Source: Bacteroidota bacterium
GTDB taxonomy: Bacteria > Bacteroidota > Bacteroidia > Flavobacteriales > Flavobacteriaceae
Assembly (NCBI GenBank): GCA_029557895.1
Contig: JAKQHT010000016.1
Location: forward strand, 1-64,000
DNA: 64,000 bases
Reading direction: 5' to 3'
Shown here: piece by piece, positions 8,612 to 16,535 of the stretch
Layout: the number at the start of each line of letters is the position of its first letter
How positions within the stretch are numbered: position 1 is the first letter of the stretch
Position numbers and translations under genes: made by a program
The notes under the pieces: model-generated
Seen by the model: the letters and a program-made list of their open reading frames with translations, nothing else
Told to the model about the DNA's origin: nothing
Databases searched by the model: none

Positions 8612-8826
8612 GTTGTCTTTTTGTATGGTATTTATGTGTAATGTATATTGTCTTGTCGTATATTGTATTGATGTATAATGTATATTGTTATTTGATTCTT
8701 TACTGTTTTTTTGTTGTGTCGTACTTGCTTGACGGGAACGATTAGGGTTTTTATCAAGCCTTAAATTAGCTTTTTCTTTATGGTATTTTCTCTCTGCTTT
8801 ATACAATATACATCAATACATTATTC
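8612..8826. repeat. TA-rich repeats with a 14-bp perfect inverted pair in the fadN-fadA spacer
   Basis: The left part (8620-8690) holds several degenerate copies of a TGTATATTG / TGTATTGATG motif. The right part (8801-8820) carries the same motif inverted. TGTATTGATGTATA at 8664-8677 and its exact complement at 8807-8820 form a perfect 14-bp inverted repeat about 130 bp apart. Between them is about 110 bp of more ordinary sequence with no convincing gene. It resembles the flanks of the neighbouring four-helix-bundle cassette with the gene gone. Confidence 0.7.
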
Positions 8827-8828
8827 AA

Positions 8829-11222
8829 TTAATTGCGGAGCGGTTTTCCTGTTTTCAACATATGCTGGATACGTTCCAATGTTTTTCTTTCGGTACATAA
8901 CGAAAGAAATGCTTCGCGCTCTATATCCAATAAATATTGTTCGCTTACCAATGTGGGCTCCGATAAATCGCCACCTGCCATGACATAAGCCAATTTGTTA
9001 GCAATTTTTTTGTCGTGTTCACTAATGTAATTGGCTTTTTCCATCGAGTCTGTTCCAACCAGAAACATTCCAAGGGCTTGTTTTCCAAGCACTTTTACGT
9101 CGGTTCGTTTTACCGGTTGGGTATAGCCTTGTTCTGCCATTAGTTTTGCATAAGCTTTGGCTGTGGCAATTTGTCGGTCTTTGTTGACCACCACAACGTC
9201 TTTTCCTTTTTGCAGGATGCCCAAATCAAATGCTTCATAAGCCGATGTGGACACTTTTGCCATTCCGATGGTGAGGAAATACTCTTGAAGTACATTTAGC
9301 TCTACATCATTTTTTCGGAAGGTATCTGACGCTCTCAAAGCCATTTCTTTAGAGCCGCCACCGCCAGGAATTACCCCAACGCCAAATTCTACCAAACCTA
9401 TATAGGTTTCGGCTGCTGCAACTATTTTATCGGCGTGCATAGATAGCTCGCAGCCGCCACCAAGTGCCATTCCGTGAGGTGCTGCAATGGTCGGTATTGA
9501 AGAATAGCGCATGCGCATCATCGTGTCTTGAAAATACTTGATAGCCATATTAAGCTCGTCGTATTCCTGCTCGGCAGCCATCATAAAAATCATCCCTATA
9601 TTGGCACCCACCGAAAAATTTGCGGCTTGATTGCCGATGACCAATCCTTGAAAATCTTTTTCGGCAAGGTCAACGGCTTTGTTAAGTCCTGCCAAGACGT
9701 CGCCACCTATGGTGTTCATTTTTGATTGGAACTCGCAGTTTAAGATTCCGTCGCCCAAATCTTCAATGACGACGCCCGAATTTTTCCATACTTCATTCGT
9801 TTTGCGGATGTTGTCGAGGATGATAAACGCATCCTGACCCGGAATTTTTTCCTGCGATTTCTTATCGATGTCGTAGGCATACGTCGCGCCGCTTTTTACC
9901 GTATAAAAAGAATCGCTGCCCGATGCCAGCATATCGCTGACCCAACTTGCCGGCTCGTAGCCTTCGGCTTTCATGAGCTCGATACCTTTGGCGACGCCTA
10001 CGGCATCCCATATCTGGAACGGTCCGTGTTCCCAGCCAAAACCGGCTTTCATGGCATCGTCAATCTTGTATAGCTGATCGGTAATTTCAGGAATTCTGTA
10101 CGATATGTATGCAAAAAGCGCCGTAAGGTTTTTACGGTAAAATTCGCCTGCTTTGTCTTTGCCTGCAACTAAAACAGGAAAACGGTCGATAACCTTGTCT
10201 ATGGTTTTAGTGAGTTCCAAAGTGGCAAAATTCGCTTTTTTATTGGGTCGGTATTGCATTGAATTCAAATCAAGCGATAGGATATCTTTGCCTTCCTTTT
10301 TGTAAAAACCTTGTTTGGTTTTGCTTCCCAACCATTTGTTTTCCATCATTTTGCCAATAAAATCCGGAAGTTTGAAAAGTTCGTGGCGCTCGTCTTTGGG
10401 TACATTTTCATAAAGACCGTTGGCAACGTGTACCAAAGTGTCCAGTCCAACAACATCAACCGTTCTAAAAGTTGCAGATTTTGGACGGCCAATGACCGGT
10501 CCGGTCAATTTGTCGATTTCTTCAATGGTCATATCCAGCTCTTTGACCATATGGAAAAGGCTCATGATGCTGAAAATACCGATTCGGTTGCCTATAAATG
10601 CCGGTGTATCTTTGGCAATTACCGATGTTTTTCCGAGAAATTGTTCGCCATAACTGTTCAGGAAATCCAAAACATCTTGTGAGGTTTTTGGCCCCGGAAT
10701 GATTTCAAACAATTTCAGGTAGCGAGCAGGGTTGAAAAAGTGCGTTCCGCAAAAATGCTTTTGGAAATCTTCGCTACGACCTTCGCTCATGAAATGTATC
10801 GGGATTCCGGATGTGTTTGAGGTTATCAACGTTCCGGGTGTACGGTATTTTTCGAGGTTTTCAAACACTTGTTTTTTAATATCGAGTCGCTCGACAACTA
10901 CTTCTATTATCCAATCTACTTTGGCAACTTTTGCAATGTCGTCTTCCAGATTTCCGGTGGTAATTCGTTTTGCAAAACTTTGGTGGTAAATAGGCGAAGG
11001 TTTCGATTTTAAAGCAGCCGTGAGCGAATCGTTGACAATCCGGTTGCGTACCTGTTTGCTTTCGAGGGTTAAACCTTTGGCTTTTTCTGCATCGTTAAGT
11101 TCTCTGGGAACGATGTCGAGCAGCAGCACGTCAACGCCAATGTTGGCAAAATGACAAGCAATGCCGCTACCCATAATTCCGGAACCGATGACTGCTACTT
11201 TTTTTATTCTGCGTTTACTCAT
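8829..11222 (-). CDS. fadN: FadN-type fused 3-hydroxyacyl-CoA dehydrogenase / enoyl-CoA hydratase
   Basis: 797 aa. Domain order is dehydrogenase first, hydratase last, as in Bacillus FadN and opposite to E. coli FadB. Residues 1-200 hold the NAD-binding GSGIMGSGIACHFAN motif. The helical dehydrogenase C-terminal domains occupy roughly 200-400, and the crotonase domain follows from about 480, with HGMALGGGCELSMHAD and GLVEFGVGVIPGGGG oxyanion/catalytic loops. It would carry out hydration of enoyl-CoA and oxidation of 3-hydroxyacyl-CoA in beta-oxidation. The start (11222) lies one base after the marR stop (11224), so translation is probably coupled. Downstream come fadA and fadE. Confidence 0.92.
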   Translation of the reverse strand: MSKRRIKKVAVIGSGIMGSGIACHFANIGVDVLLLDIVPRELNDAEKAKGLTLESKQVRNRIVNDSLTAALKSKPSPIYHQSFAKRITTGNLEDDIAKVAKVDWIIEVVVERLDIKKQVFENLEKYRTPGTLITSNTSGIPIHFMSEGRSEDFQKHFCGTHFFNPARYLKLFEIIPGPKTSQDVLDFLNSYGEQFLGKTSVIAKDTPAFIGNRIGIFSIMSLFHMVKELDMTIEEIDKLTGPVIGRPKSATFRTVDVVGLDTLVHVANGLYENVPKDERHELFKLPDFIGKMMENKWLGSKTKQGFYKKEGKDILSLDLNSMQYRPNKKANFATLELTKTIDKVIDRFPVLVAGKDKAGEFYRKNLTALFAYISYRIPEITDQLYKIDDAMKAGFGWEHGPFQIWDAVGVAKGIELMKAEGYEPASWVSDMLASGSDSFYTVKSGATYAYDIDKKSQEKIPGQDAFIILDNIRKTNEVWKNSGVVIEDLGDGILNCEFQSKMNTIGGDVLAGLNKAVDLAEKDFQGLVIGNQAANFSVGANIGMIFMMAAEQEYDELNMAIKYFQDTMMRMRYSSIPTIAAPHGMALGGGCELSMHADKIVAAAETYIGLVEFGVGVIPGGGGSKEMALRASDTFRKNDVELNVLQEYFLTIGMAKVSTSAYEAFDLGILQKGKDVVVVNKDRQIATAKAYAKLMAEQGYTQPVKRTDVKVLGKQALGMFLVGTDSMEKANYISEHDKKIANKLAYVMAGGDLSEPTLVSEQYLLDIEREAFLSLCTERKTLERIQHMLKTGKPLRN

Positions 11223-11223
11223 T

Positions 11224-11679
11224 TTACTTATGTGAATTTTCTTTTTGGTTATATATGTTTTTGTTGGAAATCATGTTGTTGATGAGTTCTGCGACCTCAT
11301 AAAAGTGTTTCATTTTTTCGTCAGTAACATGTTTTCGAATGGTTTCGTTGAACGTTAACACTTTTTCTCGGGAATAGGCTCTTTTTTCCTTGCCAAAATC
11401 TGTAAGGTGGATGAGCACACTACGGCCGTCAACAGGGTTTGGGTGTCTTGTGATGAGCCCTTTTTCTTCCATGGATTTTAGGGTGCGCGAGAGGCTGGTG
11501 GCTTCCATGCCCATTTTTGGGCCCAATGATGTTGATGGCGTGCCGTTTTCGGGGTCGATGCTCAACAAGGCAAAGCCGGTAGCCATGGTGGTTCCGAATT
11601 TGGCGGCTTCTTCGTTGTACATTTTCATCACTGCCAACCATGTGGTTCTCAACACATAATCTATGGTTTTGTCTTTCAT
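11224..11679 (-). CDS. MarR-family transcriptional regulator of the fad operon
   Basis: 151 aa with a winged-helix core: MEATSLSRTLKSMEEKGLITRHPNPVDGRSVLIHLTDFGK is the recognition helix and wing typical of MarR. It is the first gene of the operon, one base ahead of fadN. A perfect 13+13 bp palindrome stands directly upstream (11710-11737) next to a TATATTTG promoter element, so autoregulation and repression of fadN-fadA-fadE is likely. The ligand is not known; an acyl-CoA is a reasonable guess from the target genes. ATG at 11679. Confidence 0.9.
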   Translation of the reverse strand: MKDKTIDYVLRTTWLAVMKMYNEEAAKFGTTMATGFALLSIDPENGTPSTSLGPKMGMEATSLSRTLKSMEEKGLITRHPNPVDGRSVLIHLTDFGKEKRAYSREKVLTFNETIRKHVTDEKMKHFYEVAELINNMISNKNIYNQKENSHK

Positions 11680-11698
11680 GTTTTTTTATTAGAAAGAC

Positions 11699-11737
11699 CA
11701 AATATACAAAAATTTATTATGCACGCATAATAAATTT
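11699..11737 (-). promoter_or_regulatory. fad operon promoter -7 element and MarR operator palindrome
   Basis: Read leftward, TATATTTG at 11699-11706 matches the Bacteroidota -7 consensus TAnnTTTG. Immediately upstream, 11710-11737 is a perfect inverted repeat: arm AAATTTATTATGC, two-base centre AC, then the exact complement. No good TTG -33 element is visible at the usual distance because the palindrome occupies that place. A bound dimer there would block RNA polymerase, so this is most likely the operator of the adjacent MarR protein. Confidence 0.8.
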
Positions 11738-12188
11738 GGATAATTTTTTCAAATAGTAGCAGTCAAAGTCTTGTTTGGGATTTTGTCGAAACTTAAAGCA
11801 TAAACAAAACCATATATCGAAGTGGTTCTTGGTTGTCGATACGAAATCAAATCCAAGGGGAAATAAAAGATGAAACAGGGTTGTTAAACGACCAAAACTT
11901 CCAAAAATGCAATGAGAATTGATATTGTAACAGCAGGGCGAATATCAAAGAAAGTTTGGTGAAAACGTCGCTATCGTAGAATTAAAAAAGCGTTGATGGG
12001 TTTGTGCCTTTTTTCCTTTGTTGGGTTGCCGCCTGCCTGTTGTAATCCTTGTCATCTTTAATCCCAGAATTCGCATTTTTGCTCTCATCCAGGGCAAATT
12101 GACAAGGCGAAAAGAAAAGTAACTTTCGGGGCTTTATGAGGGTGGGTTTCGGAGTACAAAGTTTCAATTTATTACTAAGGTTCAATAG
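11738..12188. other. Gene-free stretch at the left end of the accessory region
   Basis: About 450 bp with no convincing gene on either strand; short open frames lack family likeness and good starts. It joins the fad operon promoter to the cassette-like region and contains AT-rich sequence followed by more mixed sequence from about 12000. No repeat or RNA was identified with confidence. Confidence 0.5.
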
Positions 12189-12247
12189 TAGCACAAAGCT
12201 CCAAGTTTGCACGTCAGCCCGCCTGACGCAAAACCCGTGCTATCGGT
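12189..12247. repeat. Imperfect hairpin with boundary repeat (element C)
   Basis: TAGCAC (12189) pairs with GTGCTA (12237). Inside, GTTTGCACGTCAG pairs imperfectly with CTGACGCAAAAC around a CCCGC loop, giving a 54-nt hairpin. The right edge carries GCTATCGGT (12239-12247), one mismatch from GCTAACGGT found at 13598 and 14723. It lies 16 bp beyond the PIN gene stop. Confidence 0.65.
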
Positions 12248-12263
12248 CGTTTTTCTTTCTTCG

Positions 12264-12743
12264 TCAAAGGTCAAGCAGTCCGAATGTTTCATTGTATGAT
12301 GTGTTCAAGTCAATGAATTGAAATTTCGGTGCAGTTTCTTGTCTAAGTATGTTGTAAATTTTCAAACTTTCACTGTCAGATGAAAGGTAAAATTCTACGG
12401 CTTTTTCACAGTCGGCTTGAGCAAAAAGTTTTGTATCATTTGGAATGATGTTTCGTTCTTTCAGTTTTAGTTTTCCTTTATTTTGAAAAACTATTTTGGC
12501 AAATTCTCCTGTCCGTTTTGAATGGTCTAAATTGAATGGAACGATTTGTAAATTTCGTAGAGGAAGTTCGTGAACATCGCCACCAGCACAATATTCTGCA
12601 ATACTTATTGTTGAAATCATCATTGTTATTTCCTTTTGTAGGAAGTAACGAAAATAGCCGTCCGCATTCTTGAAAAGTGGGTCGCTGTCGTTGAGGAAAC
12701 GAAGGAAAAAGCTGGTGTCAAGTAATGCTGCTTTATGCGTCAT
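12264..12743 (-). CDS. PIN-domain protein, possible toxin nuclease
   Basis: 159 aa. The N-terminus ALLDTSFFLRFL, then SIAEYC and later NDTKLFAQAD give the spaced acidic residues of a PIN ribonuclease: Asp9, Glu50, Asp103 and Asp111. PIN proteins of this size are often toxins (VapC type) that cut RNA with Mg2+. No small antitoxin precedes it. Instead the gene overlaps by 11 bp the end of a 260-aa protein of unknown family, so the two are probably co-translated. The unit lies in an accessory region bounded by palindromic repeats. PIN assignment is by motif and likely; the toxin role is inference. Confidence 0.72.
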   Translation of the reverse strand: MTHKAALLDTSFFLRFLNDSDPLFKNADGYFRYFLQKEITMMISTISIAEYCAGGDVHELPLRNLQIVPFNLDHSKRTGEFAKIVFQNKGKLKLKERNIIPNDTKLFAQADCEKAVEFYLSSDSESLKIYNILRQETAPKFQFIDLNTSYNETFGLLDL

Positions 12744-13515
12744 AACCTCCTCTAATTTCTTTTAACCAATTGTCGGGGTTAATACTGCCAAGCCAAGATT
12801 TTTTTGCTTTGTCCCGAAGTGTTTTTAAATATAGCTCGTCATATTTTGGTTGGTAGTCAACCAATTCTATAAATTTTAATGTTGATGAGTCAATTTCTCC
12901 CGTTTCCGAATGTTGTTTACCTGTCGCCCTAATGCCGTATGGCTTTTTGTGTATAATATTTTCTTCTAGGTGTTCAAAGAACGACAAAGGAGTTTGAACT
13001 ATAAAGCTACCTTCGTCAGTAAGTATGTGCAAATTCGTCTTGCCCTTTCCACCTGCATTCGTGATTTTGCCATAGAAATAGAATTCTGCATCAACCCATA
13101 TTGCTTCTGTTCTGTAATAAGATGTTGTTTTGTCAACTTTCACTTCGTTTGTGTTGTCGAGAGATGTTTTGATGCTAAAAACGTAATTCCGTTTTGTTGC
13201 GATGTTTTGAATGTTTTCAAATGCTTTTGCAGTACCTAAATCAAGAAAGTCTATGTTTTGAACTTGGCTAACCTGTCCAATGATTGCGTTAAAACCGATT
13301 ATATATTGAATTGAGGTTTTAAGTATATGTTTTACAGAACCTTCTTCAATTTTGTAGCTGATGTTCGGTCTGTCTCTCTTGTCGCCAGGATAAAGCAAGT
13401 TTTCGGCATTTTCGAGAATAGCGATAATCTCCCGAATGTCGTAATTGTCGGGTGATAGGTCAAGGTTTCCCTTTGAGCCTGTTATTCTTATCTCAATGAA
13501 GCCAATTTTTTCCAC
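12733..13515 (-). CDS. Unknown protein paired with the PIN gene
   Basis: 260 aa, family not recognised. The N-terminal third has a conserved-looking start (IGFIEIRITGSKGNLDLSP) and a segment RPNISYKIEEGSVKHILKTS followed by a hydrophobic helix. The second half is beta-rich (EFYFYGKITNAGGKG, NLHILTDEGSFIV, YGIRATGKQHSETGEI), which could be a small barrel, and the tail is charged and helical (LYLKTLRDKAKKSW). There is no membrane segment or signal peptide. The start is GTG at 13515: no in-frame ATG precedes it, and a promoter (13520-13552) ends four bases upstream, so the mRNA may be leaderless. The 11-bp overlap with the PIN gene suggests it is its partner, perhaps an antitoxin or targeting subunit. 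Confidence 0.7.
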   Translation of the reverse strand: MEKIGFIEIRITGSKGNLDLSPDNYDIREIIAILENAENLLYPGDKRDRPNISYKIEEGSVKHILKTSIQYIIGFNAIIGQVSQVQNIDFLDLGTAKAFENIQNIATKRNYVFSIKTSLDNTNEVKVDKTTSYYRTEAIWVDAEFYFYGKITNAGGKGKTNLHILTDEGSFIVQTPLSFFEHLEENIIHKKPYGIRATGKQHSETGEIDSSTLKFIELVDYQPKYDELYLKTLRDKAKKSWLGSINPDNWLKEIRGGYDA

Positions 13516-13519
13516 CTTA

Positions 13520-13552
13520 CAAAGGTAATATTTTTATGGGTTGGTTAGTCAA
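13520..13552 (-). promoter_or_regulatory. Promoter of the 260-aa/PIN pair, possibly giving a leaderless mRNA
   Basis: Read leftward: TTG (13552-13550), 22-base spacer, TACCTTTG (13527-13520), a perfect match to the Bacteroidota TTG...TAnnTTTG promoter. Only four bases separate the -7 element from the GTG start, so transcription would begin at or beside the start codon. Confidence 0.65.
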
Positions 13553-13596
13553 TTTTTTGTTGTTACTTTCTTGCTCGGCTGTCGTTTTATAATGAC

Positions 13597-13733
13597 CGCT
13601 AACGGTTTGTGGCTTTGCGTTCGGGCGGGATTAGAAGCACTTCACTTTCGGGTTAACCATAGGTAGTTTAATATACAATTTGTTTAAATTTAAAACTTTC
13701 GCCCGCATTACGCTTATACAATGTTGTAGGGCG
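13597..13733. repeat. Imperfect palindromic element between the HNH and 260-aa genes (element B)
   Basis: The left end has GCTAACGGT (13598-13606) and then TTTGCGTTCGGGCGG. The right end has CGCCCGCATTACGC and GTTGTAGGGC (13723-13732). GCGT plus CGGGCG on the left pair with CGCCCG (13700) and ACGC (13710), while the middle is AT-rich spacer. GCTAACGGT repeats directly at 14723, and GTTGTAGGGC recurs inverted as GCCCTACAAC at 14708, so the HNH gene is bracketed. The architecture recalls integron attC sites, but the canonical core sequences are not matched. Confidence 0.65.
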
Positions 13734-13747
13734 TTTTCTTCTTTCAA

Positions 13748-14686
13748 TCAATACGTTTTAGTTCCATAATGTGCGTGTCTGTGGCAATTTGGGCAAAGTC
13801 CAATCGCATTCTCAACGGTGTCGTCTCCACCTTCAGCTAACGGCATTTTATGGTGTACTTCTAAATATGGACTTTCGTCCGTGTCCTTTAGGAAAGGTGC
13901 TTTCTCATTACAACGTTCACATTTTCCATTCGCTCGTTCCAATACTTCCGCAACAACATATGGATTTCTAATAAAAACTGTCTGACTAACAATCATTTTC
14001 TTTGGTTTTGGGTCTGATTTTATAAGTCGTGTTTGTCTCTGTTTATGATTGAGTTTCCTTGCCTTTTCTATTTCAGATTTTTCGTCTTCGATAAACTCAT
14101 TTAAAGTTAGTAGGTCTGTAAGTTCATAAATTGGTTGACTAACATTGTCTGAATAGATTTCGGCTAAATATTCAATCGCTCCCCTTGAATGAGCGGCTCT
14201 CATTTGGGGCATTTGGTAAGTTTTGATAGCTTCTCTAATAAAGTCCTTATTGCTTGATTTAAAAAAGTCCAAATATTTTTCTATTTGGTCGAGAGGTAAA
14301 AGACAACCAATACTATTTTTAGTTTTAGCAAGGCAGTCAGGAACATTGTCGATATTATCTGAATGGACTTTTTCTCGTCCAATGTGTCCACGGTATATTA
14401 CTGGGATTTCGTAATTGTCAATTATCGGTTTGAGTGTTGTTCTGTCGCAGAGTATTAAAAGTTCATTCTTATAAATCTGTATGCAATACTCGTGTCCTGT
14501 GTTAAACCTAATAAAATTACCGTTTTTGTCAAGGTTTAAATTCCATTTCTGGCTGTTAAGTATGTCGGCATAGCTAATGGCATCACTTAAAAACTCAATC
14601 AGTTTCGTTCTTGTCGAGACGTCAGGAAGCAGTTTTTCAAAAACTTTCTTCGCATCTTCAATACTATTCCTGTCAAATTTTGCCAT
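13748..14686 (-). CDS. HNH endonuclease domain protein (McrA-like C-terminus)
   Basis: 312 aa. The C-terminal 62 residues are a zinc-binding HNH nuclease: GKCERCNEKAPF (Cys256, Cys259), LEVHHKMPLAEGG (His278, His279), then NAIGLCPNCHRHAHYG (Cys298, Cys301). The N-terminal 240 residues are mostly helical and soluble, with no family I recognise. Such fusions are commonly nucleases of restriction or mobile-element defence, and the N-terminal part would then sense the target. No methyltransferase lies beside it, which would fit a modification-dependent (type IV-like) enzyme; that is inference. It is bracketed by GCTAACGGT and GTTGTAGGGC repeats like a cassette. ATG at 14686. Confidence 0.8.
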   Translation of the reverse strand: MAKFDRNSIEDAKKVFEKLLPDVSTRTKLIEFLSDAISYADILNSQKWNLNLDKNGNFIRFNTGHEYCIQIYKNELLILCDRTTLKPIIDNYEIPVIYRGHIGREKVHSDNIDNVPDCLAKTKNSIGCLLPLDQIEKYLDFFKSSNKDFIREAIKTYQMPQMRAAHSRGAIEYLAEIYSDNVSQPIYELTDLLTLNEFIEDEKSEIEKARKLNHKQRQTRLIKSDPKPKKMIVSQTVFIRNPYVVAEVLERANGKCERCNEKAPFLKDTDESPYLEVHHKMPLAEGGDDTVENAIGLCPNCHRHAHYGTKTY

Positions 14687-14705
14687 TTAGTTTAGTGTTG
14701 TTTAA

Positions 14706-14733
14706 ATGCCCTACAACTTGCAGCTAACGGTGG
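14706..14733. repeat. Boundary repeat upstream of the HNH gene (element A)
   Basis: GCCCTACAAC at 14708-14717 followed by GCTAACGGT at 14723-14731. The first is the inverse of GTTGTAGGGC at 13723; the second is a direct copy of the 9-mer at 13598. It ends the cassette-like region about 30 bp before the acyl-CoA synthetase stop. Confidence 0.6.
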
Positions 14734-14765
14734 TGTAGCAATGAGTTGTTATTTTTTCTTTGCCG

Positions 14766-16535
14766 TCAAGAATAAATTTTCTTATACAAATCGCTATAAA
14801 TTCCCATGATGACATCGCGTCTCATTTTCATGGTTGGGGTAAGTTGTCCCCCGTCAATGCTCCAAACGTCGGAGGTTAGCTCAAAGCGTTTTATCTGTTC
14901 CCAATTTCCAAAACGAGCATTGCAGGCATCGACTTCGCGCTGTATGCGGCCGATGACCTCCGGAGAGTTGGCAATTTCTATGTTGGTAGTGCCTACTTTC
15001 AGTTCTTTGCGTTTTATCCAGTCCTTTATAAATTCAAAGTTGGGCTGTATGAATGCTGCGGGCATTTTTTCGCCTTCGCCAATGACCATTACTTGTTCGA
15101 TGAAACGGGATTGCTTTAGGTCGTTTTCTAGTAGGGTAGGGATGATATATTTTCCGCCGGAGGTTTTGAACTGTTCTTTTTTTCGCCCCGTAATTTTTAG
15201 GAATCCGTCGGCGTCAACCAATCCTTTGTCGCCGGTGTGGAAGTACTCGCCGGTCATCACTTCGGCTGTTTTTTCGGGGTCCTTGTAGTAGCCCATCATC
15301 ACATTGGGGCCTTTGATAAGAATTTCGTCGTCTTCGGCAATTTTTACTTCCACGTTCCGTATGGGTTTGCCTACTGTGCCAATTTTGTACATGCCGTCTT
15401 TCATCATTCCCACAGATACCACGGGCGAAGTTTCGGTAAGGCCATAACCTTCCATGACATACATTTCTGCTGCGCAAAAAATCCTTGAAAGTCGTGGTTG
15501 CAGTGCTGCACTGCCAGAAACCATGGTGTCAAGGCAACCGCCAAGTCCTTCTTTCCATTTGCTGAAAATCAGTTTGCGGGCCAGTTTCAATTTTGTTTCG
15601 TACCACCAACCGTTCTGTCCGTAGGGTTCGTACTGCTCGCCGATGGCAATTGCCCAGAAAAACAAGCGCTTTTTGATGCCTGAAAGATCTTCGCCTTTGG
15701 AAACTATTTTGTCAAAAACTTTTTCGAGCAATCGTGGCACGACGCTCATTAGATGTGGTTTTACTTCTTTGACATTGTCACTGATTTTGTCGAGTCCTTC
15801 GGCATAGTAGATTCCCGAGCCTGCATACTGGTAGATATAAATCAGTACGCGCTCAAAGATGTGGCAAAGGGGAAGGAAACTTAAGATTCTGGTTTCGCCG
15901 CTAATGATGGGAAGCCTCGGAACACTGTCCAGGGCATTGCTCGTAATGTTTCGGTGCGACAGCATGACCCCTTTGGGTTTTCCTGTGGTGCCGGAGGTGT
16001 AAATCAACGTGGCGAGGTCTTCTGCTTTTACAGAGTTTTTGCGGTCCTCAACTTCTGGCTGGTTGCTTTCGTCTTGGCCTATTTCAAACAGCTCGGAGTA
16101 GTGTTTACAGCCCGGAATTTCGTCAAATGAATAGATTTCCTTGACTTTGGTCTTGTGTTTGATGGCGTTGACTTTTTTGAAAACTTCTTCGTCTGAAACA
16201 AAACAATAAATGGATTCGCTATGGTTGAGGACATATTCGAACTCTTCAGAGCTTATGGTCGGGTAGATGGGCACGTTCTGTGCGCCTACCTGTAAAATAC
16301 CGATGTCCATAAAGTTCCATTCTGTGCGGTTGTTGGACGAGATGACGGCAATCTTATCGTTCTTTTCGACACCCATGCGAAGGAGTGCGCGACTTATGGT
16401 GTTGGATTTTTTGATGTATTCTCTGGTAGATGTTTTTACCCACTGGCCATTGTATTTGGTGGCCAAAGCAACATCGAGGTCGTATTTTTCCAATTGATAA
16501 TAGGGAAAATCAAAAAGGCGTGTAATTTCTGTCAT
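14766..16535 (-). CDS. Long-chain acyl-CoA synthetase (AMP-forming)
   Basis: 589 aa from the ATG at 16535 (MTEITRLFDF); a longer frame from a TTG at 16616 adds an unlikely 27-residue tail. It activates fatty acids with ATP and CoA. The ATP-binding motif TSGTTGKPKG is at about residues 180-189, and YGLTETSP, the GDKG aspartate motif (YFHTGDKGLVD) and GRKKEQFKTSGGKY complete the adenylate-forming signature. AMP-dependent enzymes near 590-600 aa with LPLCHIFER are typical FadD/FACS proteins of Bacteroidota. It is near, but not in, the fad operon and would feed it acyl-CoA. It is separated from that operon by the accessory region. Confidence 0.93.
   Translation of the reverse strand: MTEITRLFDFPYYQLEKYDLDVALATKYNGQWVKTSTREYIKKSNTISRALLRMGVEKNDKIAVISSNNRTEWNFMDIGILQVGAQNVPIYPTISSEEFEYVLNHSESIYCFVSDEEVFKKVNAIKHKTKVKEIYSFDEIPGCKHYSELFEIGQDESNQPEVEDRKNSVKAEDLATLIYTSGTTGKPKGVMLSHRNITSNALDSVPRLPIISGETRILSFLPLCHIFERVLIYIYQYAGSGIYYAEGLDKISDNVKEVKPHLMSVVPRLLEKVFDKIVSKGEDLSGIKKRLFFWAIAIGEQYEPYGQNGWWYETKLKLARKLIFSKWKEGLGGCLDTMVSGSAALQPRLSRIFCAAEMYVMEGYGLTETSPVVSVGMMKDGMYKIGTVGKPIRNVEVKIAEDDEILIKGPNVMMGYYKDPEKTAEVMTGEYFHTGDKGLVDADGFLKITGRKKEQFKTSGGKYIIPTLLENDLKQSRFIEQVMVIGEGEKMPAAFIQPNFEFIKDWIKRKELKVGTTNIEIANSPEVIGRIQREVDACNARFGNWEQIKRFELTSDVWSIDGGQLTPTMKMRRDVIMGIYSDLYKKIYS

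Noticed and set aside
8603..8806. 67-codon frame in the fadN-fadA spacer
   Set aside because: Half of it is translation of the TA-rich repeats (QYTTRQYTLHINTIQ) and the rest shows no family; kept only as part of the repeat block.
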